Numbered from the stretch's first letter, positions 14,988 through 28,079 are shown. The stretch is 64,000 bases of DNA from Casuarius casuarius (GCA_003342895.1 PTFA01000493.1:150247-214246), one strand, 5' to 3'. Notes: generated from the sequence alone by a model not told the origin. Translations and numbers: made by a program.

Positions 14988-17900
14988 TTCTCTCCCTATA
15001 ACAAATAAACAGGAGTCCCCTTTAAAAATAAAAGCAAGTCATTCTCTGCTAAGAGCTCAGTCTGCCTGACTCTAATGCCTAAAAATAAAACTGGAGGAGG
15101 GACAGCACTCTAGCTGTAATCACAGAGCTGAATGGCCATAGTGCAAGCAATGTTCCTATTACACCTCCCATAAATCAGGATGGTGCCCTCCCAGAATGCA
15201 TATTTCTCAACAGTGCGGTGTTAAGGTCTGGAAATTGGTGCAGGCATTTGCATGAGGTTTGATTTTTAAACCCTCATGATTCACAACCTTGGCAGGTAGA
15301 CCTGTTTTAGACCTATTTTAGGGGAATCACATTTTTGTAGGATTTTTTTCTTTTTGCTATGTATCCCCTTTTCTTTTCTTTTTTTTAAAGCATTGGTGTT
15401 TGGATAACTTGATCAGCATATGAAGGAATGAGTCAACCTAGAAACTGGTAGCACTGTGTAACATTGCCAGAGTAACCATCTTCCTGGTAACACGTCCTCA
15501 TTAGATCTTATGTGGGAGCGTTGCTGTGGTTTTGCAAAGCGTTCAGCTGCCTCCCAAACTGCACGGACCAGCAGGTGTAAATGCTGCAACGAAGTGATGC
15601 CCGTGTGCCAGAGCTTCATTTTGTGTGAAATTGTCACAGCTCCTTTGGCTCCAGACACGTCCTATACAGATGCACAGGAATGACTCGCGGAGGTTTAGTC
15701 ACGTGTGTCTTGCTCTGGTGCTTGTATTGCAGCAGTGCTTCGAGACCTAGATGCTCATGTCCTAAGAGCTGTGTCAGCACGTCCAGGAGAGGCTGCTCCA
15801 TTCGGTTTCTATTCCAAATAAGGTTAGTTACACGAGAGATGGAGGTAGGAAGCAGCAGCAGCCAGGGCAGGAGTGAGCTCTCCAATCACTCGCTGGTGAA
15901 ACTGGGACTAGCTCCAAGCTTGAATCCTAATCTAGTGATCTCCTCAGCAGGCCATGCTGCCTTTTGGCTTTTGCAGGCAGGAGTACCATAAAAAAGCATA
16001 TAAAAGCCTATAATCAAACAAAAACAATGCAAGAAGCTTTAAAGCATTATCCTCTGAGAGGGTCTTTTTCCTCCCCTTGAAAGGATTGAATTAGTCTCAA
16101 ACCTTAACCCACTTTTAGACCTATTTAAACTGTGTTTCCAAGGTTTAGCCTTCTTGCTCTTGCGCGCTTTGCTGGATTAAGCTTTGCTGTGCTTTGCGAA
16201 GCAGGGCTGAGGCTGCCGGAATGCAGGCGTGATGCAGCTGACCTTGGTTTAGCTCCAGCAAATACCACTCTTCATGTATACGTACTTCTCGGCTTGCTGT
16301 GCATACCCCTCCACCCAGATAAGAAATGAATCTGTGCTCATGACAGGTGTAAGCCTGGAAACTAAAATGCTGTGGCATGTTTCAGGGATAAAATTGGCCT
16401 TTGAAGACTGCTTGGTGACAGAATGGGTGAAATTCATTTTGCAGACGTATCAAGGTAGAAACCGTCTCTCTTGCTGCATGACCTAGCACCATGCAAGCAC
16501 AGCCGGCATGCAGTAGAAATTCCTCATTGATAGAGTTGCCTTAACAATTATCACCTCTTCAGCCATGCCCATGCAAGGATTTTAAAGCGCTTTGCAAGCA
16601 TTCTAGAATGGGACTTTCCAAACTATCAAATGTTTAACCTAACCCTGCTCCTAAAGACGTAATGGGGAATTTTACTATTGCTTAAGTGGAAACAGTTTTG
16701 GGCCAAAACTGAACAGCTTTGCAAATTCAGATTTCGGTATCTGAATCAGAGCAAGACACAACGAAGCAGTCCTGACCCCCAGACCGCTGCAGCCTCACTG
16801 CCCGTTTTGACCATTTTTTTGTCTGCCGCTGGCCAACCCCAGTCCCCAGCAACTGATCTCCGCCTGACAGTGTTTTTCTTGGAAAGCGGTTCACCTGTTG
16901 AAATATGGCTCTGAATGAGTTGAATGAATCAATAGTTAGTGCCCAGAGGTTTCCTTGTGGCTCTCTATTCCGATTTGAATGACAGTCTTTAAACTGGTCT
17001 CAATGAACAGCCTAGAAGTTGCAGGGAGGATCTCGCTGTGGGTGCGAGCTCCGCAGCTAGCCCAAGGAGCGGGTTGGTGAGTGAGTCACAGAGCAGTGCC
17101 CAGGCTGCTCCAGGGACTGCCTTCCAGAAAACACTGGCTGTAAAATGTCAAGGATGCCTCGGCAGGAGGTTTCCACCCTGCCTCTTCCTGCCTTATCATC
17201 CACACAGGAAGACTGAGAGTGAGCAGAAAAACAAGCCTGAACGCTGGCCTTCCTGGCTTTGTTACTGAAAGCTGAGTGGGGTTGTCAGCTAAGTCCAGAT
17301 GCTGAGCTGAGGCCACGAGGAACTGCTCTCCTCGTTTTGGGAGCCTCATAGGTCATGGCACGGGGGGGGAGAGACAGGAGACCACCCCTGGAGGGATGGA
17401 GCTGTTCAAGGAGGAGCGGCCACGTTAAGTGAAGATGTTGACCTAGTGACCCATGCGCGGTGCCCCAGGTTTTGATGCACAGGGCAAGTCATTGCAGTCC
17501 CACAGCTTTGCACTTTGCTCCGTTATGAAATTCATCCTGGCTGGTGTGAGGATCCCTCTCTGGAAGATGGGAGCTTCCTCCGAGACTGCCATTCACTTAC
17601 TGCCTTTCAGATTAACGGCTCCTAGCTTTAGCTGTCCCAGCCGGAGCTAGTCACCCCGTTGCCCCTTGCAAGCCGCTGCAGCAGGCCATTCAGAAGGCGT
17701 TTCTGTCCACTGACTGCAGAGGGAGACTGTCAGCCTGAACGCCAGCTCTTAGGATGCTGCCTTTACGTCGGGGGGAGATAAGTCCTGATCTTAGTGTCTC
17801 TTGTCACGTGCCCTCTTCTTTCCCATCAGTCCCTCACACACTTCCTGGGCTGCTGCCTCTTTACCGCGGGGCTGGTACGAGCCAAGGAGGAGGAGCGTTG

Positions 17901-18185
17901 GCACGGGGAGCTGGATCCCTGCTCCTGGGTCTCCGTTTTGGTTGGATCACACGCCATTGTGGGCAGGTCCTTTCCTTCCTCTTTGTTGTCTTCACCACAT
18001 GTGAAGGAGTGACCCTGTCCCCATCCTAGTGACACCGGGGAGCAAACAGATGTTTACCAGCTCTGAGGTTGTGGACCACTTGTTGGTTTTGTTCAGAGCC
18101 TTGAAGTCAGGCCATGTGGTGACTTTCTGTCTGTGTGAGTGAAAAGTTGGCCCTTTTCTCTGCTAACCTTAACTTTGCTTGGCAG

Positions 18186-18273
18186 CTTCCTCGAGGAAGT
18201 TACAGCTTCTGGGTTCCGCGGCCGGAGCACTGAGGGCTCCCAAGTTACTCCAAGGTCAAGCAGCAGACGGTGA
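18186..18273 (+). CDS. VPS45: VPS45 last coding exon and stop
   Basis: With the two bases carried from 9062 the exon reads SFLEEVTASGFRGRSTEG and ends SQVTPRSSSRR followed by TGA. The length and pattern match the human C-terminal tail as remembered (SFLEEVLASG, with a basic Ser-rich end), but this tail is the most diverged part of the visible protein. The acceptor is TTGGCAG. The stop at 18,271-18,273 is in frame with all four previous exons. Confidence 0.95.
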
Positions 18274-18788
18274 ATCAGGGAGAAATTCCTGTCTCGCCCA
18301 TCCGTAGCTTCCACAGACTGACCATACGGCTCCGGAGCAGAACTGGACGTTCCTGCACGGTGCTGCTGCCACCAGCTTCCCCCATCCATGCCAGCACCGT
18401 AATGTGCGCTAAAAGCATCTGGGCAGTGAATGCTGAAGCTGGCGTCTGCCTTGATGAACCAAGGACATGCCCCAAACTGCAGCACCCTCATTGTCTTCTC
18501 ACTAACACAGCTCCGAACGGGACATGCCTGCCTAATTGGAATTGTAACCTGCCGGAGAGCCTGGGAAAAACGTCACTCCAGTGCAGAGACACTGAGTCTC
18601 TGCCGCTCTGCTGGGCTGTGGGAAAGCCGTGCTCTTACCTGATTTTTCAAGACATACTGTACGAGTCCCCTAATGAACATCTAATGATCCTGGCCCAGAC
18701 TTTGTGTGCATCTCTGGAAGCTGAAGCTAGGTCTTATGGGCACTTGCAGCCCTTTGCTCTGCTCAGTTGTCTGTATATTTTGAATCCT

Positions 18789-18794
18789 ATTAAA
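18789..18794 (+). terminator. VPS45: Proximal poly(A) signal candidate (ATTAAA)
   Basis: ATTAAA lies 516 bases after the VPS45 stop, with a T/GT-rich element (TTGTCTGTTAG) about 25 bases downstream. Confidence 0.45.
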
Positions 18795-18984
18795 TAACCC
18801 ATTTCGACTGAACCTCTTGTCTGTTAGATGATTCCACATATCCCTTTCATCATGCCATTGAGGTGTAGTTACATCCTCACTCTGCTCTGTTAACTTCTGT
18901 TTACCTTAGGAGACCAGCAGAACTCCCTGCCCCCTCTCCCTCCCGTGTTGTGAACTGAAAAAGTGTTGTGATTTTTTTTTTAAC

Positions 18985-19011
18985 AATAAAAATTATTCTA
19001 TCAGTAATAAA
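18985..19011 (+). terminator. VPS45: Distal poly(A) signals (two AATAAA)
   Basis: Canonical hexamers at 18,985-18,990 and 19,006-19,011, followed by GTTGGGTTTG. This is the most likely end of VPS45 transcripts. Confidence 0.65.
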
Positions 19012-19773
19012 ACATGTTGGGTTTGAAAAGAAACAAGAGAACTGTAATTCTGGAGCAGACCTGGGGGAAGAGAAGGGCAATTGGCCTTATCCTAGCTTGG
19101 GAGCTAGACTTGGATAGCGCTGCCTTTTTTTTTCTAGAGCCCTGACCGTGGGGGACACATCTCTGGCAGTGATGCCCGAGAGGGATGGACTGCTTCCGCC
19201 CTGCTCCTCCACCCTGCTCCTCTTAGCAGAGGCAATAAAGCTCCTGCTCGTTGTCCTCGGGGTCACGTCCCCCCGGTTGGCTCTGGGGAGGAATCTAACC
19301 AGCAGCCCGCTGCCCCTGGGCCCGACTCCTCTGCGGTGACACGCAGGGGAAGGCAGAGGTAAACGGGGAGAGCTGCAATCCCAGCCCTTACCTCCCGCTG
19401 GGGTCCAGGCATCCAGGAGAGGAACGCAGCTCCCTGTTACTCTTGTCCGCTCCTTCAAGGGGAATTCTTTCTGAGTTTCCTTTTCTTTGGACACGGGTAC
19501 TGTGAAAAGCAGCACAGGTTAGGAGTCAAAACAGATACTAACGATGTGGGTGCCCGGCTTCTGTGAACACCCATTACCGATGAGCAAGTCTCTCCCCTTA
19601 GCTCTTGCTTTGCCATAATTAAATAAGACTGAGTGTCTACCTCCCGAGAGCTCTGCAGAGCTGCCACGGATGGAAAGTACTTGAATTCAGACTCATTTCT
19701 CTGGCGTAATTCCCTGAAGCAAGGTCACTCTGAGCCTGGGCGCCTGTCCATCCAAAAACCTCCCTGCAGTGCT

Positions 19774-19881
19774 GAGGGACTGACGGTGCGTGCGCGGTGG
19801 AGCTGCTCCGAGGGACTGACGGTGCGTGCGCGGTGGAGCTGCTCCGAGGGACTGACGGTGTGTGCGCGGTGCAGCTGCTCC
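19774..19881 (+). repeat. 36-bp minisatellite, three tandem copies
   Basis: Three adjacent 36-base units begin GAGGGACTGACGGTG and end GGAGCTGCTCC, at 19,774, 19,810 and 19,846. Copies 1 and 2 are identical. Copy 3 has two changes (C to T in GTGCGTGCG, G to C before AGCTGC). The period is a multiple of three and several frames on both strands stay open through it. Confidence 0.97.
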
Positions 19882-20499
19882 AGGGCTCCCGCGTGAAAAC
19901 AGTGCGGCTGGGGCGCAGGGCAGAGTTCCCACGCCGCATCGTCAGGGAGCATCTCCTTCCCAACGTGGGACCGTCACACATTGCTTTGGATGGGATGGGC
20001 ACTGCCATCGCGTCTAGTCCATCGTCTTCATCCTTCCATTTAGGAAGCTTGACGCATTTTGCTACTCTCCTCCCTGTGGCACTAACGCCCTATAATACCG
20101 CAGTCCGTTTCAGACAGTGCAGTTCAGAGGTGGAGTTGCCACTGTTGCTGGAGGCAGCAGACAGAGACCTGTTGAAAGAAGATGTCCAAGCTTGGCTTGA
20201 TTTAGCCAACAGGCTCTCACTTTTCCTGGCAGCTCAACTTCGTAACAGCGTACTGTAAAAGGTTGTGCTCCTGGTACCAAATCCTCCGTGGTAGATGAAG
20301 ACCATCCTATAGCTTGGGATGTTGCATCAGCCTTTCTGAGTGAAAGGGCATCAGGGCTTGCCCGCAGGCAAAGCAAAGCGTTCCTCAGAAAGGCGTCAAA
20401 ACTGGGCTCTCCAGCTGAAATCCCTGGCTTGCCATTTCTGCTGGGCAATCAAGAGGCCTCCAGGGCACCTGCTCTAAGCGCAGCTGGGAGTGAAATCAC

Positions 20500-20770
20500 T
20501 CGACAGAGCAGGAGCCTTTGCGTTAGCACCACGGCTCCGAGCCGCGCTCCGCTGACGCTCGTGAGACCCCCTCCGCTCTCCCCAGCGAGCTCGGTTGCTA
20601 CCGCTGGTCCTGCGGAAGCGCAGAGAGGGGGTGCAAGAAAGAGGCTGCGCTGCCTGGATGGGAGCAGCCTTTCCTGGCAGAGCACGTGCTGCGGCGGGGG
20701 CTGCGTCCTGACGGGACCCCGGCACCGCGCAGGGACCGTCGGGAACAACTCCCGGGACAGTGCACTTCGG
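20500..20770. promoter_or_regulatory. CpG-rich block
   Basis: A GC-rich stretch with many CpGs compared with its surroundings, about 1.5 kb beyond the VPS45 3' end. A possible regulatory element; no gene start is visible. Confidence 0.4.
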
Positions 20771-23534
20771 CAACGAACAGGGAATTGGGGTCTTTGGCTC
20801 ATGTGAAGCTCTCTGGCTACCCCAGGCTGCGTGACACAAGCCAGAAAGCTTTACCCCGTGGTTTCTGCATCTCATGTATAACTTGCTTAAGCACGTAAGA
20901 AATGCACCCAACCTTTGTTTTAAAACACGTATCCCCAGACTGTCTATCCTCCTTGAGTATTTTTTTCTTTTTAAGTACACACTGTAGCTAAAATTGGACC
21001 TGCTTCAACTTTCAGCCACTGGGTCTTGCTCTGCCTCTTCTTGCAGAGCTTTCTGCCATGCAGCGGGTGCACGCACCATATTCAAGAAGATTTTAGCCCA
21101 CCGTGTATGTGGGGTTATTAACTTGCCTTCTGGAGGCCACGTAACTCCCTACATGGTGGGGAAGAGAAGCAGCTGCCAGGGGCCTTCGTCTGACGTCTTA
21201 GGAAGATTCTGTTTTCCCGTCTGGAAGGAAAAGGGTATGGCTTTGGTGTAGGGCATCTTGAACAAAAGTTCCCCCTCACTAAAAATCAGTTTCCCAGGGC
21301 ATTTTCTCATGGAAAAATGACTGAGCTGAAAGGGAAACAGCAGGGCCCTTGGTAGGAGGTGGGAAGACTCTCTGCGAGGCTGGTTCCTTTATCACTCCGC
21401 TGAGCCGTGGCTCTTTGTGGCTCAGCTCGTATTGTTCCTGTGCTCACAGAAGCAAAATGGGAGAGTCTCAGTCTTTCAAACCCTTGCTTCTTTCCCTGGC
21501 ATGGGTGACTAATACTTCTGCAGATGGAGATTTATTGGGCAATTGCTAGGCTCCCTGCAAAATGGGAAGAGCCTTGTAATTTCTTCTTTTGGCCACAGCT
21601 TCAGGCTGTTCCGGGAGCAGGAATAACAGGAGAATACAGACGGAATAATGTCCCTTGCTGTTCTCCATACCCGCCTGCTGGAACACAAAGCGCAAGTTGC
21701 CGATATGTGGAGGATGTGATGATAATAGGCAGACAGGGAGGTGATACCTCTACACGATGCTGAGACTGGATGCGGCTGGAGCCGAGCAAAGTTTCTGCAC
21801 TAAAGCTGCTTTTTCAGCACAGAATGCAAATGCAGTGGCATTGAAACACTTTGGAAATGTGCTTTGCTGAACTGTTGAGGGTTTTGTTTTTTTCAGTATC
21901 AAAACTCTGGAGAAACTTTTCATTTAGAAAATATCAAAACATTTTGAGACGTATGAAATAAAAAAATTCTCCTTCGTTTCCAACTCTCCCTTTCTTTGTA
22001 ACCAAAGGTGTTTAGAACAGCTCAGAAATGAAGTATTTTGCTCAGTGCACTGCTCTTGCTTTATCTGCTGTTTTCTGACCAACACGAGGCTCTGGTGGTT
22101 TGTGCCGGCTCACTGCGGGCTGCCGCCCTGGCGTAAGCAGTTGTGTTGAGCGATGGCACCGGTGGACGCAGGGACTCCGCAGTCCCCATCGTTACGCCGC
22201 AGGTCCTGCTGAGAAACCTGCAAGTGAGCTTCCAGATCTCTGGCACATGACCTCTAATCAGCGATTGACTTGGGAATTAACGAGCCAGATCAAACGAAAT
22301 GAGCTCCTAAATCCCTGGGAATTATCTTAGCATCACAAATAAGTTCTGTTCATGTGAAGCAAAACAAAAGAGCCTGAAGTGCCAGAGCCTGGTGGCACGG
22401 AGGGGGCCGGCCGAGCCGGGCTAGCGGTCTTTCTCAGGGACCCTGCCCCAGGTCTCCTTGCCAGCATTTTGTCTCACCTTGGAAAAAGTATGTATCCATC
22501 AGCATGCGAGGAGCAGATCCTTCCCAGCCAGCTCCTGCAAGCCATATCTGAGGGATGTGGAGAGGATCCGCAGAGACGCCGATCCCCACGCTGCAGACCT
22601 GTGTCTCCCTGGGAATGGCAGTAAGGCTGGAGCAACAAGAGAGGCAGGACGGATGGAGCGATCCCAGAGGGGTAAGTCATGGCACAGGAACCCTGCTGAG
22701 ATGTGTGTTTTCCAGGCTGCTTGACAGCTCAGGCAGATGCTGCTGTGTTGATCTCTCTCCTCCCCTCTTAGGTCATGTTTTAGACTCCGCAGACTCCAGT
22801 GAACGCGGCTTCCTCTGGTTGTCCTCAAGCCCTGCACACGGTGGAAGCTCTGGGTGGATTCCAACCGTACCGTGTCCATGCTTACCATCGTACTATTCTC
22901 CACAGACCCTATTTGCCTGGGATCCTTAGTCTGCAATTTCCCAGGCCACGGTCCACCCTGTATCCTGCTCCGGCTCCTGACCTCCCCTCCTGTGTTGCCT
23001 TTTCAGTCCTGAGCTATGTTTGCAGAGCTGCCCAGTTTGTTAGCTCTCTGCAAATTTCATTAGCAGGCTGGTTTCCTCCCCCTTCCAGATCATTAAATTA
23101 AAGATGTTAAATAAAACTGGACCTCTGGGAGAGAAGATATGGTAGAAAGAGAAAATACATTGCAGTAGGAACACATAGAAGAGACATTTTGTTTAAGGGA
23201 GAAAGAAAAACCCTTCCAAACTTGTCTATAAAATAAACTGCAGGGGAAATAAAGGCCTGCTTCTCTGTTACATGGAGGCTACTTCGCATCACACTGGCTG
23301 TGCTGCAGGGTCCAGGGAGAGGGGATGCTGAATTTGCAAGTGCTTTAGGGCACCAGTGAAAGGAGAGACACTGAGTATCAGAACTGGCCGTCAGATATGG
23401 GTGCAATGGTTTAGCAGAAGGGTTATACTGGTTAGACCTATACTGGTACGATCTCAAATGCACCTAGCATAAAGGTGCCTCATCTCAGAGTTTGCTCTGC
23501 CTTTACCTGGGAAATGCTATGCCAGGAGCAGACA

Positions 23535-23625
23535 GAGCTCTGGACTGAGTCTCCGGAGACCTTGTGACTGTTCCTGCCCTTTCTGCTGACTGGCTGGGTT
23601 AACTCCTGTCTCAGCTGTCTTAGCT
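23535..23625 (+). repeat. Possible MIR-type SINE fragment
   Basis: CTCTGGACTGAGTCTCCGG, then CTTGTGACTG, then GACTGGCTGGGTTAACTCC and TGTCTCAG follow the order of the MIR 5' and core parts with high divergence. Confidence 0.35.
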
Positions 23626-24369
23626 CAGCCTCAAACTTGCCCTCGACCCCACGTTCCCAATTGCCCACATTTGTTTGCCGACCCCCTAGCTCGTGTCCAC
23701 GCTGAGCCAGTCTGATCTCCGGGTCCGGAGCTGCTGGGAACGTGGCGGAGCTCTGAGAGCTGCCTCGCAGGACGGCTCTTAGATCTTGCTGCCAGCCAGG
23801 GATGCCAGAGCCTGAGCGAGTCTGTGCAGAGGAGGGAAGAGCTGAATCATGGCCTTTATAGGAAATGTAGGCAGTCCCCTGGCCGGATCCTTTCCAGGGG
23901 GGTAAATTCTCCCATCGAGCAGGCCCCTTTCTCAGACAACAGTGCTGTGATTATCTTCAGAGACAAGAAAATCCACATGCCCTAATTAAACTCAATTCAT
24001 CTTGTAAGCAGCAGTTTCACACTTGGTATCCAGAGGCTAAATTATGCGGGGGGGGGGAGGTGTTAAATACATAAATAAACTGAGAGTGTTTGTTGTTCTG
24101 CTTTTGCAGCAAGAAGATATTTTGGTAACTGTTTATTATGAATCAACACTTCATAGGGGAGCAAAACTGCAACATCAGGGCTGAACGGAGCAAATAGGAT
24201 GTTTGAGGACAGTAAGCAGAGGGACATAAACATTACTTTCGGAAGAGGTGCTCCTTTCATTTTGCCTATGTTTTTGAGGTCCTTTCCCTCCCTCTTTCAC
24301 CCTCCCCTCTACAAACAATGAGATTTTTGTGCTCCCTGTAACAAAATTCAAAGCCCTGATACTTGCAGT

Positions 24370-24810
24370 CGCCTGCGAGTCCATTGTTCCCGGCTCACTT
24401 AGAGAAAAGATACTCGGCAGCGAGGGAAATGTGGCCTGGGAACTCGGCCGCAGCCTCCCACCCCGGCCAAGGACCCCGCAACACCCAGCGGCTCCCGACC
24501 CTCCACCACGAGAGTCCCCTGTGCCCAGTTTCAAAGCCTTTTTGCACGACCGGAGGAGCACGGAGAGCCTTCGTGGAACCAGTTTCTCAGGCTCCGGCCT
24601 TATCTCGCATGAAAGAAAGCAAAAGGTGGAGCCTTTGGGCCAGTCTGTGCAGCGTCGAGGAGTCCGGGGTCCCGGAGCGCGGCCGGGGCTGCTCGAAATA
24701 CCGCTCTGCACCTCCAAACGCGCAGGGCTAAAGTCGCCGGCCGTGCTGCAACGCCCTGCGGCCGTGCGGGACGGCCCGGTCCTGACACGGACTCTTCGGA
24801 GCCAGCACAG
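24370..24810. promoter_or_regulatory. Intergenic CpG island
   Basis: A dense CpG stretch about 4 kb upstream of the PLEKHO1 start, flanked by AT-rich DNA. Overlapping open frames run on both strands (169 codons at 24,329-24,838 on +; 212 codons at 24,175-24,813 on -), which is expected where stops are depleted. It may be a distal promoter, an enhancer or the start of a non-coding RNA. No domain is recognisable in either translation. Confidence 0.5.
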
Positions 24811-27790
24811 CAAGGTACCGAAGAAGCGGTCATCATAATTTTATAACGCTATAATCTAAACATTGCTGCTTCCGTCTTTCCTGCTCACAGCCAGGTGCTT
24901 GCTCGCACCTCTGGGCCACGAGTTGCTTCTTCCTGCAGAGTTTTTTATTAGGTACTTTCGATATATCCTGCAACCGCAATAAAAAACACACCGCCACTAA
25001 AAATACAAACTGGGAAAAGAAATCATCCCACAACACGGTCTACGCAAAGATTGTTAAACCATGGATTGAGTTAATTAGCAGCTAATAAAAGACTAAGTTC
25101 TTCCATTAGCTATTCCGGTACGTAAGACCCACTGATTTCATCGGGGGCCGTTTGCGTGCGTCTGTGGGCACCAGGCCATGTTTACAGCGGTAACCACGAA
25201 TGCAAATCGCAGGACAACCCGGGCTCGACGCAGCTGGGACGGGGATGGGGACGGCGTGGGGGAGCCGCACAGCCGCACAGAGGATCTCTCTTCACGTGCC
25301 ACGCTGCACTGTCCGCTGCAACCGGGGCTCCGGGGGACACGACCTGCCCCGTCCCTCCCGGACACCTTCCCGGCCCAGTAAATCCAGCGCGGGCAACGTT
25401 CGGGGTCAGTTCCCCTGCTGGGAGTGTGACTGCCCACTGCAAGCAAGGAAATGGGAGCTGGACTCCTTCCTATCTCCTTTCCTTCCGTATAAATTGTTTA
25501 GGTTTCCAGATCTGAATCACTGGTCACATCCTTTACGAACGTGAGTCACTGTCGTACCACGGCCTGCAGGTTTGTTCAACCAGCTACGCCCATGGTGTTT
25601 TCCAAAACAGCCTGAGGATTTCAGGTTGAGCTAAATTCCTCCTCCTCCTCGCTTTAAATTCCTCCAGACATCCCCCTTGGGCGGTGCATGCGGGTGCTAC
25701 ACCCAGGGCAGTTATACGGGGACCTCCACGGCAGGAGGTGCAACTGCCAGCGAGGGGCATCTGCACCGGCGCGAAACCCCCTTTCTGCTGGCCGAGTGGT
25801 GCAAAGGGCCCTCAGCGCCCACGGAAACCCAGGCCAGTGTCTCGGGGGGCTGCCGAGAGGCCGAAGACCTTCTCCTGGGCAGCCCTGGGGCTCAGCGCCG
25901 TTTGGCCATTGCCCTTCACTGTCTTTGGGATGGCCCATTCCAGCACGGAGCTCTGCACACTATCCGCAAGATGAGAATGGGCTTAAAAGTGCCACCGAGA
26001 TTTATGATGTCTAAAGCTTTTTAGATTTTTTCAAAGCCCTTTTCCTACTGTCTGGATAAATTGATCACCTGCTGCTGGGGGAGTGGGAAGGGCTGTGTGT
26101 TGGGAACCACTGAACAAGAGTTTATCAGGATTGGAAGAAACCAGCAGGAATGACCCACCGCCCTTTCCCTTGACCCCCGCGAAGGTGCCCAGCGAAGGCG
26201 CAGCAGAGCCCGCGCACCGGCACCAAGCGCGACCGCTAGCTAACTTAACGGCTCAGCCGGCCGTTCCTCTGCTCGCTGCCGGCTCCCCGGCCACAGCTCC
26301 CATATCCAGTGGTCCCCGCTGCAGCGGCTCGTAGGAATGCAATGGGATGAAAACAAGTTCGTGCCATCAGCACGACACGGTGGCGGCACTCGGCCTCCCG
26401 ACGATGGCGTGCGGCTGCTGTTGGAAAGGCAACGTAGGTGACAGCGGATGTCCTGCTGCGGCAAACGTAAGGACGTCAGGTACCGGTTTAGAAAACTCTC
26501 ATGTGACAACAGGGAACCTGACTTGGCCGAGGGCTGAGGGAACTGTGTACCTAGGGCACAATATGGACTGGGATTTTGGTGGGAGTGAGGCATCTTCTCC
26601 ATGCACTTCTAAAATTCCCGCTAGGCACCCAACTGTAAGTCTTTAGGCACATAAATCCCTGATAAAACCCCAGACAATCCTGAGCCAAATTCTACCCAAG
26701 CAGATCTCAGTCAGCCGGGTGGAAACAGCACAGGACCGCCGGCACCGGGCTGCCGCATAGTCCTGCAGGGAGGTCATCTGGGAAGAGAGCGGGCCCTCGT
26801 CAGCACGGGTTTCGATTCGAAGGGCACGACAGAGCTCTCCTCCCGCTACCAGGATCGTGCCATCTGGCATTGGACCGCAGCCACCTCTGGGGCGCTCCGC
26901 AGGACCTGGCCGCGGAAAACAGGACGTGAAGAATAACACGTCCAGTTGGGAGGCAAAATGTTATTAAAAGAATTGGCACACGCGCTCCACCGTGCAGCAA
27001 GAAACCTTGCAAACCTGCACCACGGGCTTCAGATAGTCAACTTGTGCTGCGGCGAGCGGACTCGCCTCCGTGCCTCTGCCAGCGCACATCTGCTTCTCCG
27101 GCCTTGCCCCGCGCGGCAATCCAGCGGTCTAGGGCTGGTGTCGCCGCTGACCTTGGACCTGACTCCAGCTCTGCAGCCCTCACTGGACATCTGCCTTTTT
27201 CATCATCACTGTGGCTCTTCCCACGCCACAGGAAGAAGTTATGCTGCATCCACGTATCCCAGCGCCCCTTAAGCAAACAGAGCAGCACCTGACACCACTG
27301 AATTTACTGAATAGAATAAAGGTGGCAATACTGAATACTGAGAATTGAGGCACAAAGAAGGCGGCTGCCAGTTCTGGCCTGGGCCCTGCAGCGTAAGGCA
27401 CAGAATGAAAATGCAGTCCCTGCTCTGAGCGGCTTGGGAAGCGGATTTGTTTTCGACGGTAACTTGTTGCATTCTTCCAGGTGTTCAGCGCATCCCACAG
27501 CTCATGGAACAGGGGAAAGCACTGCAGAAATACCGGCGTCTGAAGAAGAAAGGACACAAAGCTGCCAGCCCCTCACTCACAAAAGCTCTGAAAACACTTT
27601 CTGTTCCAGGTGCTCAGCCCCTATTTGTGCTTCCAGCATGGAATGTTTTGAAAGATGCTAGCAGCACAGCCCAAGTACGTGATTAGTATTCTCAAAGCAT
27701 TAATTCCAGTGCACTTGGGTTAAAATACAGTCTACGATCAGCAAAGTGTGGGTGTGTGCCAGACTGAAGACTCCGCTTTCACCATACAGC

Positions 27791-27820
27791 GATTGATCGA
27801 TCGATGGATTGATTGATCAG
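27791..27820 (+). repeat. GATT/GATC simple repeat
   Basis: A short imperfect tetranucleotide run of GATT, GATC and GATG units, upstream of the PLEKHO1 CpG island. Confidence 0.85.
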
Positions 27821-28079
27821 TCTTTCTTTCTCTCTCTGAACAGAACTATTTCTCCCTTTCTTTGTCTCTCTCCCCTTTTTACACACCTCTCTGTCTATAA
27901 TCCAGTCTGTGATCTCAGTCCCACGCTCTCATAGTTCTGGTCTTGCAGGACCTGATGAAATACGATGGCGGAGAACAAATAAGCAGAAAAAGGTTATTAA
28001 AAAAAACCCCCGAGCGTCTCCTCACTTTTGGGAAGCGGTGCTCTGCATTTCACTTTCTTTTTGCAGCGCAGGTCCCCAC

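Larger units (their letters stand above)
9063..18185. other. VPS45 last intron, 9.1 kb
   Basis: A large intron with no gene-like coding block. It holds A-rich runs (10,990-11,004; 11,716-11,750), a possible MIR remnant near 11,441-11,505 and a perfect CA microsatellite at 14,941-14,984. The acceptor is TGGCAG at 18,180-18,185. I see no RNA gene. Confidence 0.8.
18274..19030 (+). other. VPS45: VPS45 3' UTR
   Basis: Non-coding sequence after the VPS45 stop, running to the poly(A) signals at 18,985-19,011. The 3' end near 19,030 is inferred from those signals and the GT-rich sequence after them. A shorter form ending near 18,810-18,830 is possible. Confidence 0.7.

Noticed and set aside
19797..20258. 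153-codon open frame on the + strand starting in the minisatellite
   Set aside because: Openness comes largely from the 36-bp repeat; the remaining translation has no known similarity and no gene context.
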